A stretch of DNA of 45,742 nucleotides from CAYNSX01 sp964400165 (lineage in GTDB: Bacteria; Armatimonadota; Hebobacteria; CAYNSX01), in the NCBI GenBank assembly GCA_964400165.1, contig CAYNSX010000016.1, positions 1 to 45,742 of the forward strand, in the 5' to 3' direction. Under the pieces are notes generated by a model. It ran no database searches. It was not told where the DNA came from and was given only the letters and a program-made list of their open reading frames with translations. The position numbers and the translations under genes are program-made. Below are positions 1 through 8,144 of the stretch, in pieces (positions within the stretch are counted from its first letter, which is position 1; each line of letters opens with the position of its first letter).

Positions 1-1241
1 GTGTCGCCCTCACGGCGGATTTGCAGAGGTTTCCCTGAATAGGGGTCGAGGGGGATGGCGGGGAGGTAGGCGGGGACGAGGGCGTCGAGGGTGGCGGGGA
101 AGGCGTGGTGGTCGAGGCGATACCACTGAATGGCGGCGGCGAGTTGGAGGGCGCGCGTGGCGGCGATCGTGTGGGCCTCCCGGGAGGCAATCTTGGAGAA
201 CTGTTCCGCGTTGAAGAGTGCCTGACCGATGGCGTCTTTCGGATGCGGAGGAGTGCTACTCGGCTGCAAGCACTTCGGGAACCCCTGTTCGGCGCGGTGG
301 ACGAGTTCCTTGAAGTGATCGGCCAAATTGCGTTGCGTGCGGGGGAGGAAGAGGCGCAAGTCGAGGAAGACCTGGGCGTCCGACCATTGGAGGTGTTGCC
401 AGGCAAACTCTTCGGATCGTTGGGTCAACAAGTTGACGCCGGAGGCAATCGGCTGCCGGGCTGCCCAGTCAAGTGCCGAGCGCATCATTAGATATTCTGC
501 TCGCAGGGTATCGGCCAGCGGCCAGCGACCGTTGTCAAGTTCGGTGATGGCTGCAATCAGGTGGCGCAGGGATGTCTTATGGCGGATGCGACCGGCCGCC
601 AGCGCGTCCCAGAGGGTCTCGGCCACAGACTGTTCGAATCGGGTCGCTGGAAGACGGGAGAGCAGGGGCGCGTAGGCCGGCAAGTGATGCGCGGCGCGGA
701 GTACTAGCAGCATATCCTCCACGGCACGCGTTTCGTCGGCGGAGCGGAGCGCGAGTTCAAAGTCGAATTGCAACAGTGTCAGACACGCGTGGACATTGCT
801 CGGGTGGGGCAGAAGGATGTCCGCGGTGGGGCGTCGTTCGACGAAGAACGGTTTTTCGGTGGCTTGGCGGAAGGTATCGAGCACGTTCTGGTGGGCTTCG
901 AGCCAGCGACGGGCCCGTTCCGCGAGCTGTGCGTTCCAAAGAGTCGGAGGGACTCGTTCCAGGGAGTCATCCTTGAACTCGTTCAGTAACGCCACGACTC
1001 CGGGGCCGGGCGGTATGCGGTCGCTTTCCAGCTTCCAATAGAGGTGCCAGGCGTTGTCGGGGCTGTGGAACTGGTCTTCGGGCCAATTGAGCGCGAGTTC
1101 CGGCGGAATGGGGACGGTGGCGGTCATGGAGTGGATTCGCAGACCGGCGACGGGCGCAGCAAGAGTGACGAAGGTGACAGCGAGCCAGAGGAGCCAACGC
1201 CATTTCGTCTTTCGTCCGGGCGCGGGCGGAAGTTCACGCAT
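1..1241 (-). CDS. Membrane-anchored hypothetical protein, paralog of next gene (3' end outside window)
   Basis: I translated this frame by hand from the ATG at 1239-1241 to the window edge and found no stop (about 413 codons, C-terminus missing). A short basic N-terminus is followed by one hydrophobic segment (about residues 13-31), so it should be membrane-anchored with the bulk outside. It shares with the upstream gene the blocks PIPPELAL, SPDNAWHLY, FFVE and LDPYSGKPLQIRREGD, and is a tandem duplicate of it. The start lies 3 nt after the stop of that gene, so the two are translationally coupled. The LDPYSGKPL end resembles the tail of many planctomycete-type secreted proteins of unknown role. 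No function can be given. The last 55 visible bases are identical to the same part of the paralog. Confidence 0.75.
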   Translation of the reverse strand, partial: MRELPPAPGRKTKWRWLLWLAVTFVTLAAPVAGLRIHSMTATVPIPPELALNWPEDQFHSPDNAWHLYWKLESDRIPPGPGVVALLNEFKDDSLERVPPTLWNAQLAERARRWLEAHQNVLDTFRQATEKPFFVERRPTADILLPHPSNVHACLTLLQFDFELALRSADETRAVEDMLLVLRAAHHLPAYAPLLSRLPATRFEQSVAETLWDALAAGRIRHKTSLRHLIAAITELDNGRWPLADTLRAEYLMMRSALDWAARQPIASGVNLLTQRSEEFAWQHLQWSDAQVFLDLRLFLPRTQRNLADHFKELVHRAEQGFPKCLQPSSTPPHPKDAIGQALFNAEQFSKIASREAHTIAATRALQLAAAIQWYRLDHHAFPATLDALVPAYLPAIPLDPYSGKPLQIRREGD

Positions 1242-1244
1242 CGG

Positions 1245-2618
1245 TCATCGCTTCGTCGGGGGCTGCACACGGAGGACGAGGTCGCCGATTTCGCCGGGGT
1301 TGTGCAAAACGAGCGGCAGCGCCTTGTGTCCGAGATCGTCGAGCAGGTCGGGGCCGATGCTCCAGACGACCCAGGTGTCGCCCTCACGGCGGATTTGCAG
1401 AGGTTTCCCTGAATAGGGGTCGAGGGGGAGTGTCGGGAGGAAGACCGGCACTAGAGCGGTGACCGACGGCGGGAATTCGCCGTGCGTGAGCCGGTGGGCC
1501 TGCGCAGCGGCGGCGAAGGCGAGAACGCGGCGGCGCGCCTGCATGCGCAGTTCCTGCTCAAGCGTGCCCGACGACGAGAACCCGACGAGGTTCAACAGGG
1601 GATCGTGCGGCTCGAGCAGCGACTGTGCTGATGGGTTGCGAATGAGGTCGAGCGGGTCGTGGTCGGCTAACTCAATGAGGCGCCGATAGATGGCCGCGGC
1701 CTGTCGGTGCGATGCGCCGAGGCGCAGGCGGGCGGTGGCGAGCAAGAACCATTCGCGGAATTCGTAACTCGAGGTGTCGAAGGCGGGGTCGAGCGGGTTG
1801 AGCGAGACCGGCTGCGCGGCCTTCGCGCCCTCGGCGCCGATGCGGGCGAGGATGTCGTGTTGAACGGCGTATTCGACTTGGTAAGTCTCGCGGAGCGGGG
1901 CCGCGTCGGCTTCGGTCTGTAAGAGGGCGGTCGCCAAGCGCCGATAGGTGTCGGCCTGGCGATAGCGGCCGTCGCCGATCATCCGCCAGAGATGGACCTC
2001 CGCTCCCCACTCCAGCGCATGGGCGGTCAGCCGTGAACTGAACGGGCCATAATGCGTGATGTGAACGGCGGCGCGCAGGAGGGTGGCGTAATCGCCGACC
2101 GCCGCGGTCTCATCGCCGGCGCGTTCGGCCAGTGCCGCGCGGGCGACCAGCCATTGCGCGAGGATGTGGAACTGTCCGAGATGGGACAGGTCGGTATTTT
2201 GGTGGATGGCTTGTTCGACGAAGTACGGCTCGCGGGTCGCCTGTTCGAAGACAGCCAGGGGCGCGGCGAAGGCGCCCACGAAGGTGTGGACGACGGCGGC
2301 TTCCTCATCGGTCCAATCGGCGGGGTCCTTGCGCTGCCACGCGGAGAAGCCGTCCATCGGCTGCAGCGGGTCGCGTGGCTGCTTCACCTGTTCGGCGAGT
2401 TGCGCGGCTTGTCGGTAGAGGTGCCAGGCGTTGTCGGGGCTGTCGAATTGGGCTTGCGGGTAGGCGAGGGCGAGGTCGGGCGGGATGGGGAAGGGGGCGG
2501 GCGGGGTGAGCAGGCGCCAAGCGATGAGGGCGATGGCGAGGACGAATGCGAGGCAGACGACGAGGAGGGTGAGTTTGAGGCGGGAGGGTTTGCGGGCGGG
2601 GGTGCCTGGGGGGTTCAT
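1245..2618 (-). CDS. Membrane-anchored hypothetical protein (457 aa)
   Basis: This 457-residue protein has a basic N-terminus, one transmembrane helix (about residues 15-37) and a largely alpha-helical, charged exterior. The sequence SPDNAWHLYRQ lies near residue 60, and the C-terminal block LDPYSGKPLQIRREGDTWVV is shared with the adjacent paralog. It is the first gene of a two-gene minus-strand unit. A TACAAT -10 box lies 15 nt before the ATG, so the leader is only about 8 nt. The C-terminal motif resembles the end of pseudopilin-like or DUF1559-like proteins, but I see no N-terminal pilin methylation motif. I do not recognise a family and assign no function. Confidence 0.75.
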   Translation of the reverse strand: MNPPGTPARKPSRLKLTLLVVCLAFVLAIALIAWRLLTPPAPFPIPPDLALAYPQAQFDSPDNAWHLYRQAAQLAEQVKQPRDPLQPMDGFSAWQRKDPADWTDEEAAVVHTFVGAFAAPLAVFEQATREPYFVEQAIHQNTDLSHLGQFHILAQWLVARAALAERAGDETAAVGDYATLLRAAVHITHYGPFSSRLTAHALEWGAEVHLWRMIGDGRYRQADTYRRLATALLQTEADAAPLRETYQVEYAVQHDILARIGAEGAKAAQPVSLNPLDPAFDTSSYEFREWFLLATARLRLGASHRQAAAIYRRLIELADHDPLDLIRNPSAQSLLEPHDPLLNLVGFSSSGTLEQELRMQARRRVLAFAAAAQAHRLTHGEFPPSVTALVPVFLPTLPLDPYSGKPLQIRREGDTWVVWSIGPDLLDDLGHKALPLVLHNPGEIGDLVLRVQPPTKR

Positions 2619-2633
2619 CGGAGGGCCAGGGAG

Positions 2634-2639
2634 ATTGTA
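2634..2639 (-). promoter_or_regulatory. -10 box TACAAT for the paralog pair
   Basis: On the minus strand TACAAT lies 15 nt before the ATG of the 457-aa gene. No clear -35 hexamer and no strong Shine-Dalgarno are seen. Confidence 0.4.
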
Positions 2640-2682
2640 CGCCGCGGCGACCTCACACCTGTAAGGAGCGGGGGTATCGATT

Positions 2683-2860
2683 CACCCGGCCATGAAGTCC
2701 CTCGACTTCGCTCGGGGCAGGCGGCCGGGCTAGAACGGGAGCGCCCCATGAATGGGGCGGAGCAAAGTTTGAAGGCATCGAGTCGCAGCGGATTCTGGCA
2801 GGCGGCCATGCTTCGCCAAGGCTTCGCAGGCCAAGAAGTGCCTGCCCCCCGAAAATCCCC
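2683..2860. repeat. Composite hairpin repeat next to assembly gap
   Basis: No gene is supported in the 626-nt gap 2619-3244. This part holds a CGGCC...GGCCG hairpin whose loop contains a CCCTCGACTTCGCTCGGGG module, a GCCCCATGAATGGGGC hairpin, and a GGCAGGC...GCCTGCC hairpin whose loop contains GCTTCGCCAAGGCTTCGC. The stretch between them (about 2755-2805) also occurs, nearly identical, at 5537-5585. Confidence 0.7.
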
Positions 2861-2960
2861 NNNNNNNNNNNNNNNNNNNNNNNNNNNNNNNNNNNNNNNN
2901 NNNNNNNNNNNNNNNNNNNNNNNNNNNNNNNNNNNNNNNNNNNNNNNNNNNNNNNNNNNN
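2861..2960. other. Assembly gap (100 N)
   Basis: Exactly 100 N, the usual placeholder for a scaffold gap of unknown size. It falls inside a repeat array, so repeat collapse is the likely cause. Confidence 0.95.
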
Positions 2961-3244
2961 TCACCCCCGCTGCGCGTACCCCTCTCCCAATTTGGGAGAG
3001 GGGACTACAGGCACCGCTTTGCATTGGGCGAGTGCGTTTACTTTCTGATCATCACCCAGCAGGGGCCTCCGCGGCTCCCTCACCCCCGCTGCGCGTACCC
3101 CTCTCCCAATTTGGGAGAGGGGACTACAGGCACCCCTTGGCGATGGTTGAGCGCCATCACTTTCTGATCATCACCCACCAATGACCTTGGCGGTCCTCAC
3201 CCGGCCTGCGGCCACCCTCTCCACGAGTGGAGAGGGACTACCCA
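2961..3244 (-). repeat. 119-bp tandem array holding extra copies of the methyltransferase 3' end
   Basis: Units start at 2961 and 3080, and a diverged one near 3196. Each has a CCCTCTCC/GGAGAGGG hairpin followed, reading the plus strand, by a copy of the end of the neighbouring methyltransferase gene. The minus strand of 3038-3061 reads CWVMIRK-stop (TAA) and that of 3157-3183 reads HWWVMIRK-stop (TGA). The gene itself has YCWVMIRK at 3275-3298, followed by nine more residues. Isoleucine and arginine codons differ silently between copies and gene (ATC for ATT, AGA for CGC). Confidence 0.85.
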
Positions 3245-3898
3245 TCAGCGTCTGTTGCTGGGCGATCGACTTCCCTTGCGAATCATCACCCAACAGTAGC
3301 CGGGGCGCGAGTCGGGGGGGTCGAGGCGGGTGCGTTCGACGGTGAGGATGCGGAAGTGGCGGCGGAAGAGCGGGCGCACAGTGGCCAGGGTGAAGGGCGC
3401 GTCATCGGGCTTGCGTTCGGCGGAGGCGATGGAGAGCATGAGGTAGACGCTGCCCGGATGGGTGTGGCGGCGGAGGCCGTCGAGGTAGTACTTGCGATCG
3501 CGGGGTTCAATGAGGTGGAAGCAGAGGCGGTCGAGGACGAAGTCGGCGACGGGGAGGTCCCAGAGGTCGGTGGCGTCGGCCCAGTGGAAGCGAACCTGTC
3601 CGGGCTGCGGGGTGCGCGTGGAGAGAATGCCGGCGGCCCTCGACTTCGCTCGCGCAAGCTTCAGCGCGCGCTGCGAGGCATCCACGGCGGTGACGGCGAA
3701 GCCGCGGCGGGCGAGGTAGAGGGCGTTGGTGCCGCTGCCGCAGCCGATTTCAAGGGCGGCGCCAGTTTTGACTAGCCCGCTGCGCAGCGCGGCGACGAGG
3801 TGGCGGGAGGGGCGGCCGGTGTCCCAGAGGCGCTGATGGCGGCTGCGACGATAGCGGAGGTCCCAGTGAGATGAGAGGGGGCGGGGAGGGGGGCGCAT
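3245..3898 (-). CDS. SAM-dependent methyltransferase, class I
   Basis: A 217-residue Rossmann-fold methyltransferase. Motif I is EIGCGSGTN at residues 50-58, and the acidic residue after beta-2 is D73 in VTAVDAS. A central HWADATDL motif and a FVLDRLCFHLIEP segment follow. The substrate is unknown; the compact size and lack of extra domains resemble the TehB/UbiE-like small-molecule group. I chose the ATG at 3896-3898 over an upstream in-frame ATG because the latter would translate a repeat, and because a TATCAT -10 box lies 6 nt before this ATG, suggesting a leaderless mRNA. The C-terminus carries nine residues (GSRSPSNRR) beyond the CWVMIRK at which the two downstream copies stop, so the present 3' end may be a replacement. 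Confidence 0.88.
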   Translation of the reverse strand: MRPPPRPLSSHWDLRYRRSRHQRLWDTGRPSRHLVAALRSGLVKTGAALEIGCGSGTNALYLARRGFAVTAVDASQRALKLARAKSRAAGILSTRTPQPGQVRFHWADATDLWDLPVADFVLDRLCFHLIEPRDRKYYLDGLRRHTHPGSVYLMLSIASAERKPDDAPFTLATVRPLFRRHFRILTVERTRLDPPDSRPGYCWVMIRKGSRSPSNRR

Positions 3899-3904
3899 TG
3901 AGCA

Positions 3905-3910
3905 ATGATA
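3905..3910 (-). promoter_or_regulatory. -10 box TATCAT, leaderless start of the methyltransferase
   Basis: TATCAT lies 6 nt before the ATG on the minus strand, which puts the transcript start on or next to the A of the start codon. No Shine-Dalgarno can fit. No clear -35. Confidence 0.5.
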
Positions 3911-4260
3911 GCGCGGCCCGGCCATGAAGTGGCCGGGCATTGTCCCCACTGGCGTGGAGAGGGGGAGTGACGGCGAGGAAACGAGGAAATAAGGAAACGA
4001 GGCTTGGTCGCCCGGGGCTGAACGCCCCGGACTCACTGTGGGTGCCCGCTGAAGCGGGCGCGAAGCAAGGAGTGCCGGGAGGATCGAAGCGCGGCCGGTG
4101 CTGGCAGGTGATGCACCTGCCCCCCGAAAGTCCCCTCATCCTGTCCCCTCCCCACTGGCGTGGAGAGGGGTGGAGCGACCGAGAACAAAGGGTGAGATGA
4201 TGGCAGGCAGGATGCCTGCCCCCCTGAATCACGGCACAGGCGTGGACGCCTGCGGTGACT
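3911..4260. repeat. Intergenic repeat cluster
   Basis: Gene-free. In order it holds a CGGCC/GGCCG hairpin (loop ATGAAGT), a CCACTGGCGTGG/GAGAGGGG element, GAGGAAAC-type purine words, a CGGGGCTGAACGCCCCG hairpin, a GCCCGCTGAAGCGGGC hairpin, two GGCAGGC/GCCTGCC hairpins and another CCCCTCCCC/GGAGAGGGG element. Nothing looks like a gene or stable RNA. Confidence 0.7.
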
Positions 4261-4272
4261 GAAGTGGTCTTG

Positions 4273-4278
4273 TACAAT
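4273..4278 (+). promoter_or_regulatory. -10 box TACAAT, leaderless start of the MoxR gene
   Basis: TACAAT is separated by 6 nt from the ATG at 4285, so transcription should begin at the start codon. No Shine-Dalgarno precedes the ATG. Confidence 0.55.
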
Positions 4279-4284
4279 GCGGGC

Positions 4285-5304
<1,020 letters not shown>

Positions 5305-5606
5305 CGACCCCTCCCCCAACCCCTCCCCGCAAACAAGGGAGGGGAGAGAGAACGGCGCCCTCACCCCCCGGCCCCCTCTCCGACGAGCGGAGAGGGGGGC
5401 AAAGGAACGGCGAAGAAACGAGGAAACGAGGAAACAAGGTTAGGGCGCCCAGGGAAGGAGCGCTTCTTCTTTGTACGGGTCGGCGACGAACCCGGCCATG
5501 AAATGGCCGGGCTAACAAGAAAACCGCCCCATGAATGGGGCGGCACAAAGCTTGAAGGCATCGAGTCGCAGCGGACTCTGGCAGGCAAAGTGCCTGCCCC
5601 CCGTAA
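5305..5606. repeat. Intergenic repeat cluster downstream of the MoxR gene
   Basis: No gene. It holds two CCCCTCCCC/GGAGAGGGG-type elements, GAGGAAACGAGGAAAC words, a CCGGCCATGAAATGGCCGG hairpin, a CCGCCCCATGAATGGGGCGG hairpin, the segment shared with 2755-2805, and a GGCAGGC/GCCTGCC hairpin. Confidence 0.7.
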
Positions 5607-5850
5607 GACCCCTCCCCCAGCCCCTCCCCATGAATGGAGAGGGGTATCGTCCTCACCCGGCCTCACTGCGTTCGGCCACTCTCTCCCGAACTGGGAGAGG
5701 GAACGGAGACCCCTCCCCCAGCCCCTCCCCATGAATGGAGAGGGGTATCGTCCTCACCCGGCCTCACTGCGTTCGGCCACTCTCTCCCGAACTGGGAGAG
5801 GGAACGGAGACCCCTCCCCCAACCCCTCCCCATAAATGGAGACGGGAGTC
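5607..5850. repeat. 101-bp tandem repeat, two full units and a partial third
   Basis: The same sequence begins at 5607, 5708 and 5809, an exact 101-bp period. Each unit joins a CCCCATGAATGGAGAGGGG hairpin to a CTCTCTCCCGAACTGGGAGAGGG hairpin. The two full units look essentially identical, so the amplification is recent. Confidence 0.85.
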
Positions 5851-5941
5851 AGTGACGAGGAAAAGAGGAAGAGAGGAAAAGTGAAAGAGACGAGGCCGCG
5901 CGGCCTGGTCTCTTTTCCATTTTTCCTATTTTCCCCAACCC

Positions 5942-6153
5942 CTAAGTTGTCACCACTTCTCTGGCGATGACGGGGGCCGTCGGTGGCCCTCACCCTCCTC
6001 GCTGCGCTCGGGTTCCCTCTCCCGAGTGGGAGAGGGACGACGCGTCAGCCCTAGTCGCGCGGCGGACAACCCCACCCCAGCCCTCCCCGCGCGGGGAGGG
6101 GGCAACTTCACCCCCATCCCCTCTCCGTCTCACGGAGAGGGGGGGAATGAAGG
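5942..6153 (-). repeat. Duplicated 3' end of the NYN gene plus hairpin repeats
   Basis: The minus strand of 5942-5971 reads VIAREVVTT-stop (TAG). The gene ends VIAEEVVTT-stop (TGA) at 6154-6183. The stop-to-stop distance is 212 bp. Similarity runs on to about 5986 with two bases missing from a G run. Of ten aligned codons, six differ: four are silent third-base changes, one is a stop swap and one is E to R. Between the copy and the gene lie CCTCACCC...CCCTCTCCCGAGTGGGAGAGGG, a CCTCCCCGCGCGGGGAGG hairpin and a CCTCTCCGTCTCACGGAGAGG hairpin. Confidence 0.85.
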
Positions 6154-6846
6154 TCAGGTGGTGACGACTTCTTCGGCGATGACGGGGGGGCCGTCGGTGG
6201 CTTCGGGGGCGGGGCCGGGGCGCTCGATGTGCTGGCGGATGTCGCGGAGTTCGATGAATTCGTCGGCGACATCGAGGAGTTCGTCGCTGGCGCGGAAACT
6301 GGCGCGCACCCAGGCCTCGTCGGACTGCGAGGAGACGACGACGGTGCGGACGCCGCGCTCGCCGAGCGCCGACACGAGGGGGGCGAAGTCGCCGTCGCCG
6401 GAGACGAGGATCTGGCGGTCGCAGCGGTCGGCGAGGGTGAGCATGTCAATGGCGAGTTCGAGGTCGAGGTCGGCCTTGGTGTCGAGACGGCCGTCGCGGG
6501 TGCGGCGGATGCGGATGGCTTTGCGGATGACACGGTAGCCGTTGCGGCTCAAGAAGCGATAGAAGCGCTGCTGGCCGGCCTGGAGGTTGAGCAGGCGGGA
6601 CTTCTCGCGCCCGAAGGACTCCTGGTCGGTGAAGCCGCCCATATTGAGGTAGTCCTCGACGGAGCGGTCGTCCCACTCGCCGATGTAGTAATAGGCGCGG
6701 ATGAGGATGCCGCCATCGGAGAGATAGTCGAGGAACTTGGTGTAGTCGATGCGGAGGCCGAGGCCGTCGTAGGCGGCGTACTTGAGGTTCCAGCCGTCGA
6801 TGAAGAGGGCGACGCGGCGGCCGGCGCCCGGGGTGGTGTGTGACAT
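6154..6846 (-). CDS. NYN-domain (LabA/DUF88-like, PIN-fold) protein
   Basis: A 230-residue protein of the NYN/LabA group, a PIN-like fold predicted to cleave RNA. The hallmarks are FIDGWN (D17), the acidic stretch KADLDLELAIDM (about 124-135) and SGDGDF (149-154; D151, D153), a full set of metal-binding acidic residues. About 45 C-terminal residues are proline- and acid-rich, with no OST-HTH domain. AAGGAG precedes the ATG at 6844-6846. The neighbours do not reveal a substrate. The last ten codons are duplicated downstream (5942-5971). Confidence 0.88.
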   Translation of the reverse strand: MSHTTPGAGRRVALFIDGWNLKYAAYDGLGLRIDYTKFLDYLSDGGILIRAYYYIGEWDDRSVEDYLNMGGFTDQESFGREKSRLLNLQAGQQRFYRFLSRNGYRVIRKAIRIRRTRDGRLDTKADLDLELAIDMLTLADRCDRQILVSGDGDFAPLVSALGERGVRTVVVSSQSDEAWVRASFRASDELLDVADEFIELRDIRQHIERPGPAPEATDGPPVIAEEVVTT

Positions 6847-7262
6847 TGTCTGGCTCCTTGTCTGTCGCCCGGGCAGTCGCGGTGAGGGTCGCCCTCACCC
6901 GGCCCTGCTTCGCCAAGGCTTCGTAGGGCATCCTGCTTCGCTCGGCGCGCTGCGCCGAGCTTCGCAGGACAAGCCCTCTCCACTGGGGTGGAGAGGGACA
7001 GCGCGTCTACCCTGGGCTCGTGGTGACACCCATTTCGAAGACTCAAGTGTCTGGACTTTCTGTACCGCGGCGGGGCGGCGGTGTCAAGGGCGAGTTGCGC
7101 GGGGGAGGCGACCTCACCCGTTCTCGCTGCGCTCGGGGCATCCTGCTTCGCTCGGCGCGCTGCGCCGAGCTTCGCAGGACAAGCCCTCTCCACGGAGTGG
7201 AGAGGGACAGCGCGTCTGCCCCGGTGGAAGCGCGGCTTGAGAAAGTGGTCGCAGGCCAGGCG
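6847..7262. repeat. Repeat-rich region between the NYN and Nudix-like genes
   Basis: No convincing gene. Two copies of a large composite repeat (about 6893-7012 and 7112-7220) each contain the palindromic module CTCGGCGCGCTGCGCCGAG flanked by CTTCGC/GCTTCGCAG, plus a CCCTCTCC/GGAGAGGG hairpin. The roughly 90 bases between them (7020-7110) are not a recognised repeat. The short reading frames here are low-complexity. Confidence 0.65.
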
Positions 7263-7263
7263 G

Positions 7264-7292
7264 TTGCGCTTCGGAAGTGCGATTCGTAGAAT
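7264..7292 (+). promoter_or_regulatory. Promoter TTGCGC-17-TAGAAT
   Basis: TTGCGC (7264-7269), a 17-nt spacer and TAGAAT (7287-7292). The -10 is followed by GCCGCGGCTG, exactly as at the promoter of the ABC ATPase gene at 29416. It points to the Nudix-like gene about 220 nt downstream; repeats fill the space between, so they may have inserted between promoter and gene. Confidence 0.45.
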
Positions 7293-7309
7293 GCCGCGGC
7301 TGCATGTCC

Positions 7310-7460
7310 CCTCCCCCCAACCCCTCCCCACTGGCGTGGAGAGGGGAGAATGAGTGAGCGATCGGGCGGGAGGCCGGCGGTGACTGACTGTCCCTTCCCC
7401 CAGCCCCTCGACGGCGCTCGGGGTAAACCCCTCCCCACGAAGTGGAGAGGGGAGGCGGCG
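7310..7460. repeat. Two CCCCTCCCC/GGAGAGGGG elements in the Nudix leader
   Basis: One element has loop ACTGGCGT (about 7317-7346). A second (about 7395-7452) carries a nested module CCCCTCGACGGCGCTCGGGG inside its left half. Both lie between the predicted promoter and the start codon at 7516. Confidence 0.65.
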
Positions 7461-7515
7461 AACAAGAGCGAGCAGACGACGCCGGAGAAGAATCAACATA
7501 GAAAGAGGCGGACGG

Positions 7516-8004
7516 ATGAGTGCATTTGAGGGGCGGGACGCGATCACGATGGAGTGCGCGGCGGTGGTGCGGCGCGAGGGGCAGGTGCTGCTGGTGCGCG
7601 ATTGCTTCGGGCGGCGGCGGCTGCCAGGGAAGCGCGTGGACTTGCTGCGGGAGAGTCCGGAGTCGGCGGTGCGCGGGGCGCTGCAGGCGCTGGGGCTGAC
7701 ACCGCGGCGCGTGCTGTTGCGGGCGACGGAGGCGGGGGTGATGCTGTTTGATGCGCGGGTGGAGGGCGAGCCGGTGGACGATTTGTTCGTGCACCCGGAG
7801 TGGGTGGAGGCGCTGGACGCGCAGTGGCGGTTGCCGACGGCGACGGCGTATGCACTGGCGCGGTTTGCCGAGACGCCGGAGCCGCCGGAGGAGCAGGCGG
7901 CGACCGCGGAGGGCACGGGCGGCGCGAAGGGGACGCCGCGGGCGCACGGGCGCGTGCCGGCGCGGGCGGCGCTGGAGCAGGCGGGGAAGCTGGCGGCACG
8001 GTAG
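7516..8004 (+). CDS. Nudix-fold protein with degenerate Nudix box
   Basis: A 162-residue protein. Residues about 10-120 have the layout of a Nudix domain: MECAAVVRREGQVLLVRD, then LPGKRVDLLRESPESAVRGAL, then a LFDARV strand. The Nudix box G-x5-E-x7-REUXEEXGU is broken. The helix reads RGALQALGL where REXXEEXG is expected, so the metal-binding glutamates are missing. It is therefore probably a non-catalytic binder or regulator rather than a hydrolase. The last 45 residues are Ala/Gly/Pro-rich and probably disordered. AGAGGCGG precedes the ATG. It could also be only a distant relative; the assignment rests on pattern alone. Confidence 0.6.
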   Translation: MSAFEGRDAITMECAAVVRREGQVLLVRDCFGRRRLPGKRVDLLRESPESAVRGALQALGLTPRRVLLRATEAGVMLFDARVEGEPVDDLFVHPEWVEALDAQWRLPTATAYALARFAETPEPPEEQAATAEGTGGAKGTPRAHGRVPARAALEQAGKLAAR

Positions 8005-8074
8005 AGGTCGTGTGACGGGGAAAGTGTCAGGTGTCACGGGAACAGAAACCCTTCCGTGAGGGGAGGCGATGTGC
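8005..8074. repeat. GTGTCAGGTGTCACGGG word repeat
   Basis: GTGTGACGGGGAAAGTGTCAGGTGTCACGGGAA words. The same family occurs near 36699-36770, 39618-39650, 42027-42070 and 42357-42385. Confidence 0.55.
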
Positions 8075-8107
8075 TATTGTCGGGCTACCGCCGGGAAGAA
8101 TCCCGGC
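8075..8107 (+). promoter_or_regulatory. Extended -10 and 5'-UTR hairpin of the cysteine-rich lipoprotein gene
   Basis: TGCTATTGT gives an extended -10 (TATTGT at 8075-8080). In the leader that follows, GCCGGGA (8090-8096), loop AGAA and TCCCGGC (8101-8107) form a 7-bp stem. Shine-Dalgarno GGAAAGGAG follows at 8126-8134. The hairpin could be regulatory or one more repeat. Confidence 0.45.
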
Positions 8108-8144
8108 ATACCCGAGGAGACGAGGGGAAAGGAGTTTCACCCGT

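Noticed and set aside
2052..3167. A 371-codon plus-strand frame
   Set aside because: It is antisense to the 457-aa gene and then crosses repeats and the N gap.
5503..5855. Small Pro/Arg-rich reading frames within repeat blocks here and at 30477-30830 and 32749-33020
   Set aside because: They are translations of palindromic repeats, with no start signal and no domain.
7020..7110. A possible gene remnant between two repeat copies upstream of the Nudix-like gene
   Set aside because: About 90 bases of non-repeat sequence without recognisable similarity; too short to assign.
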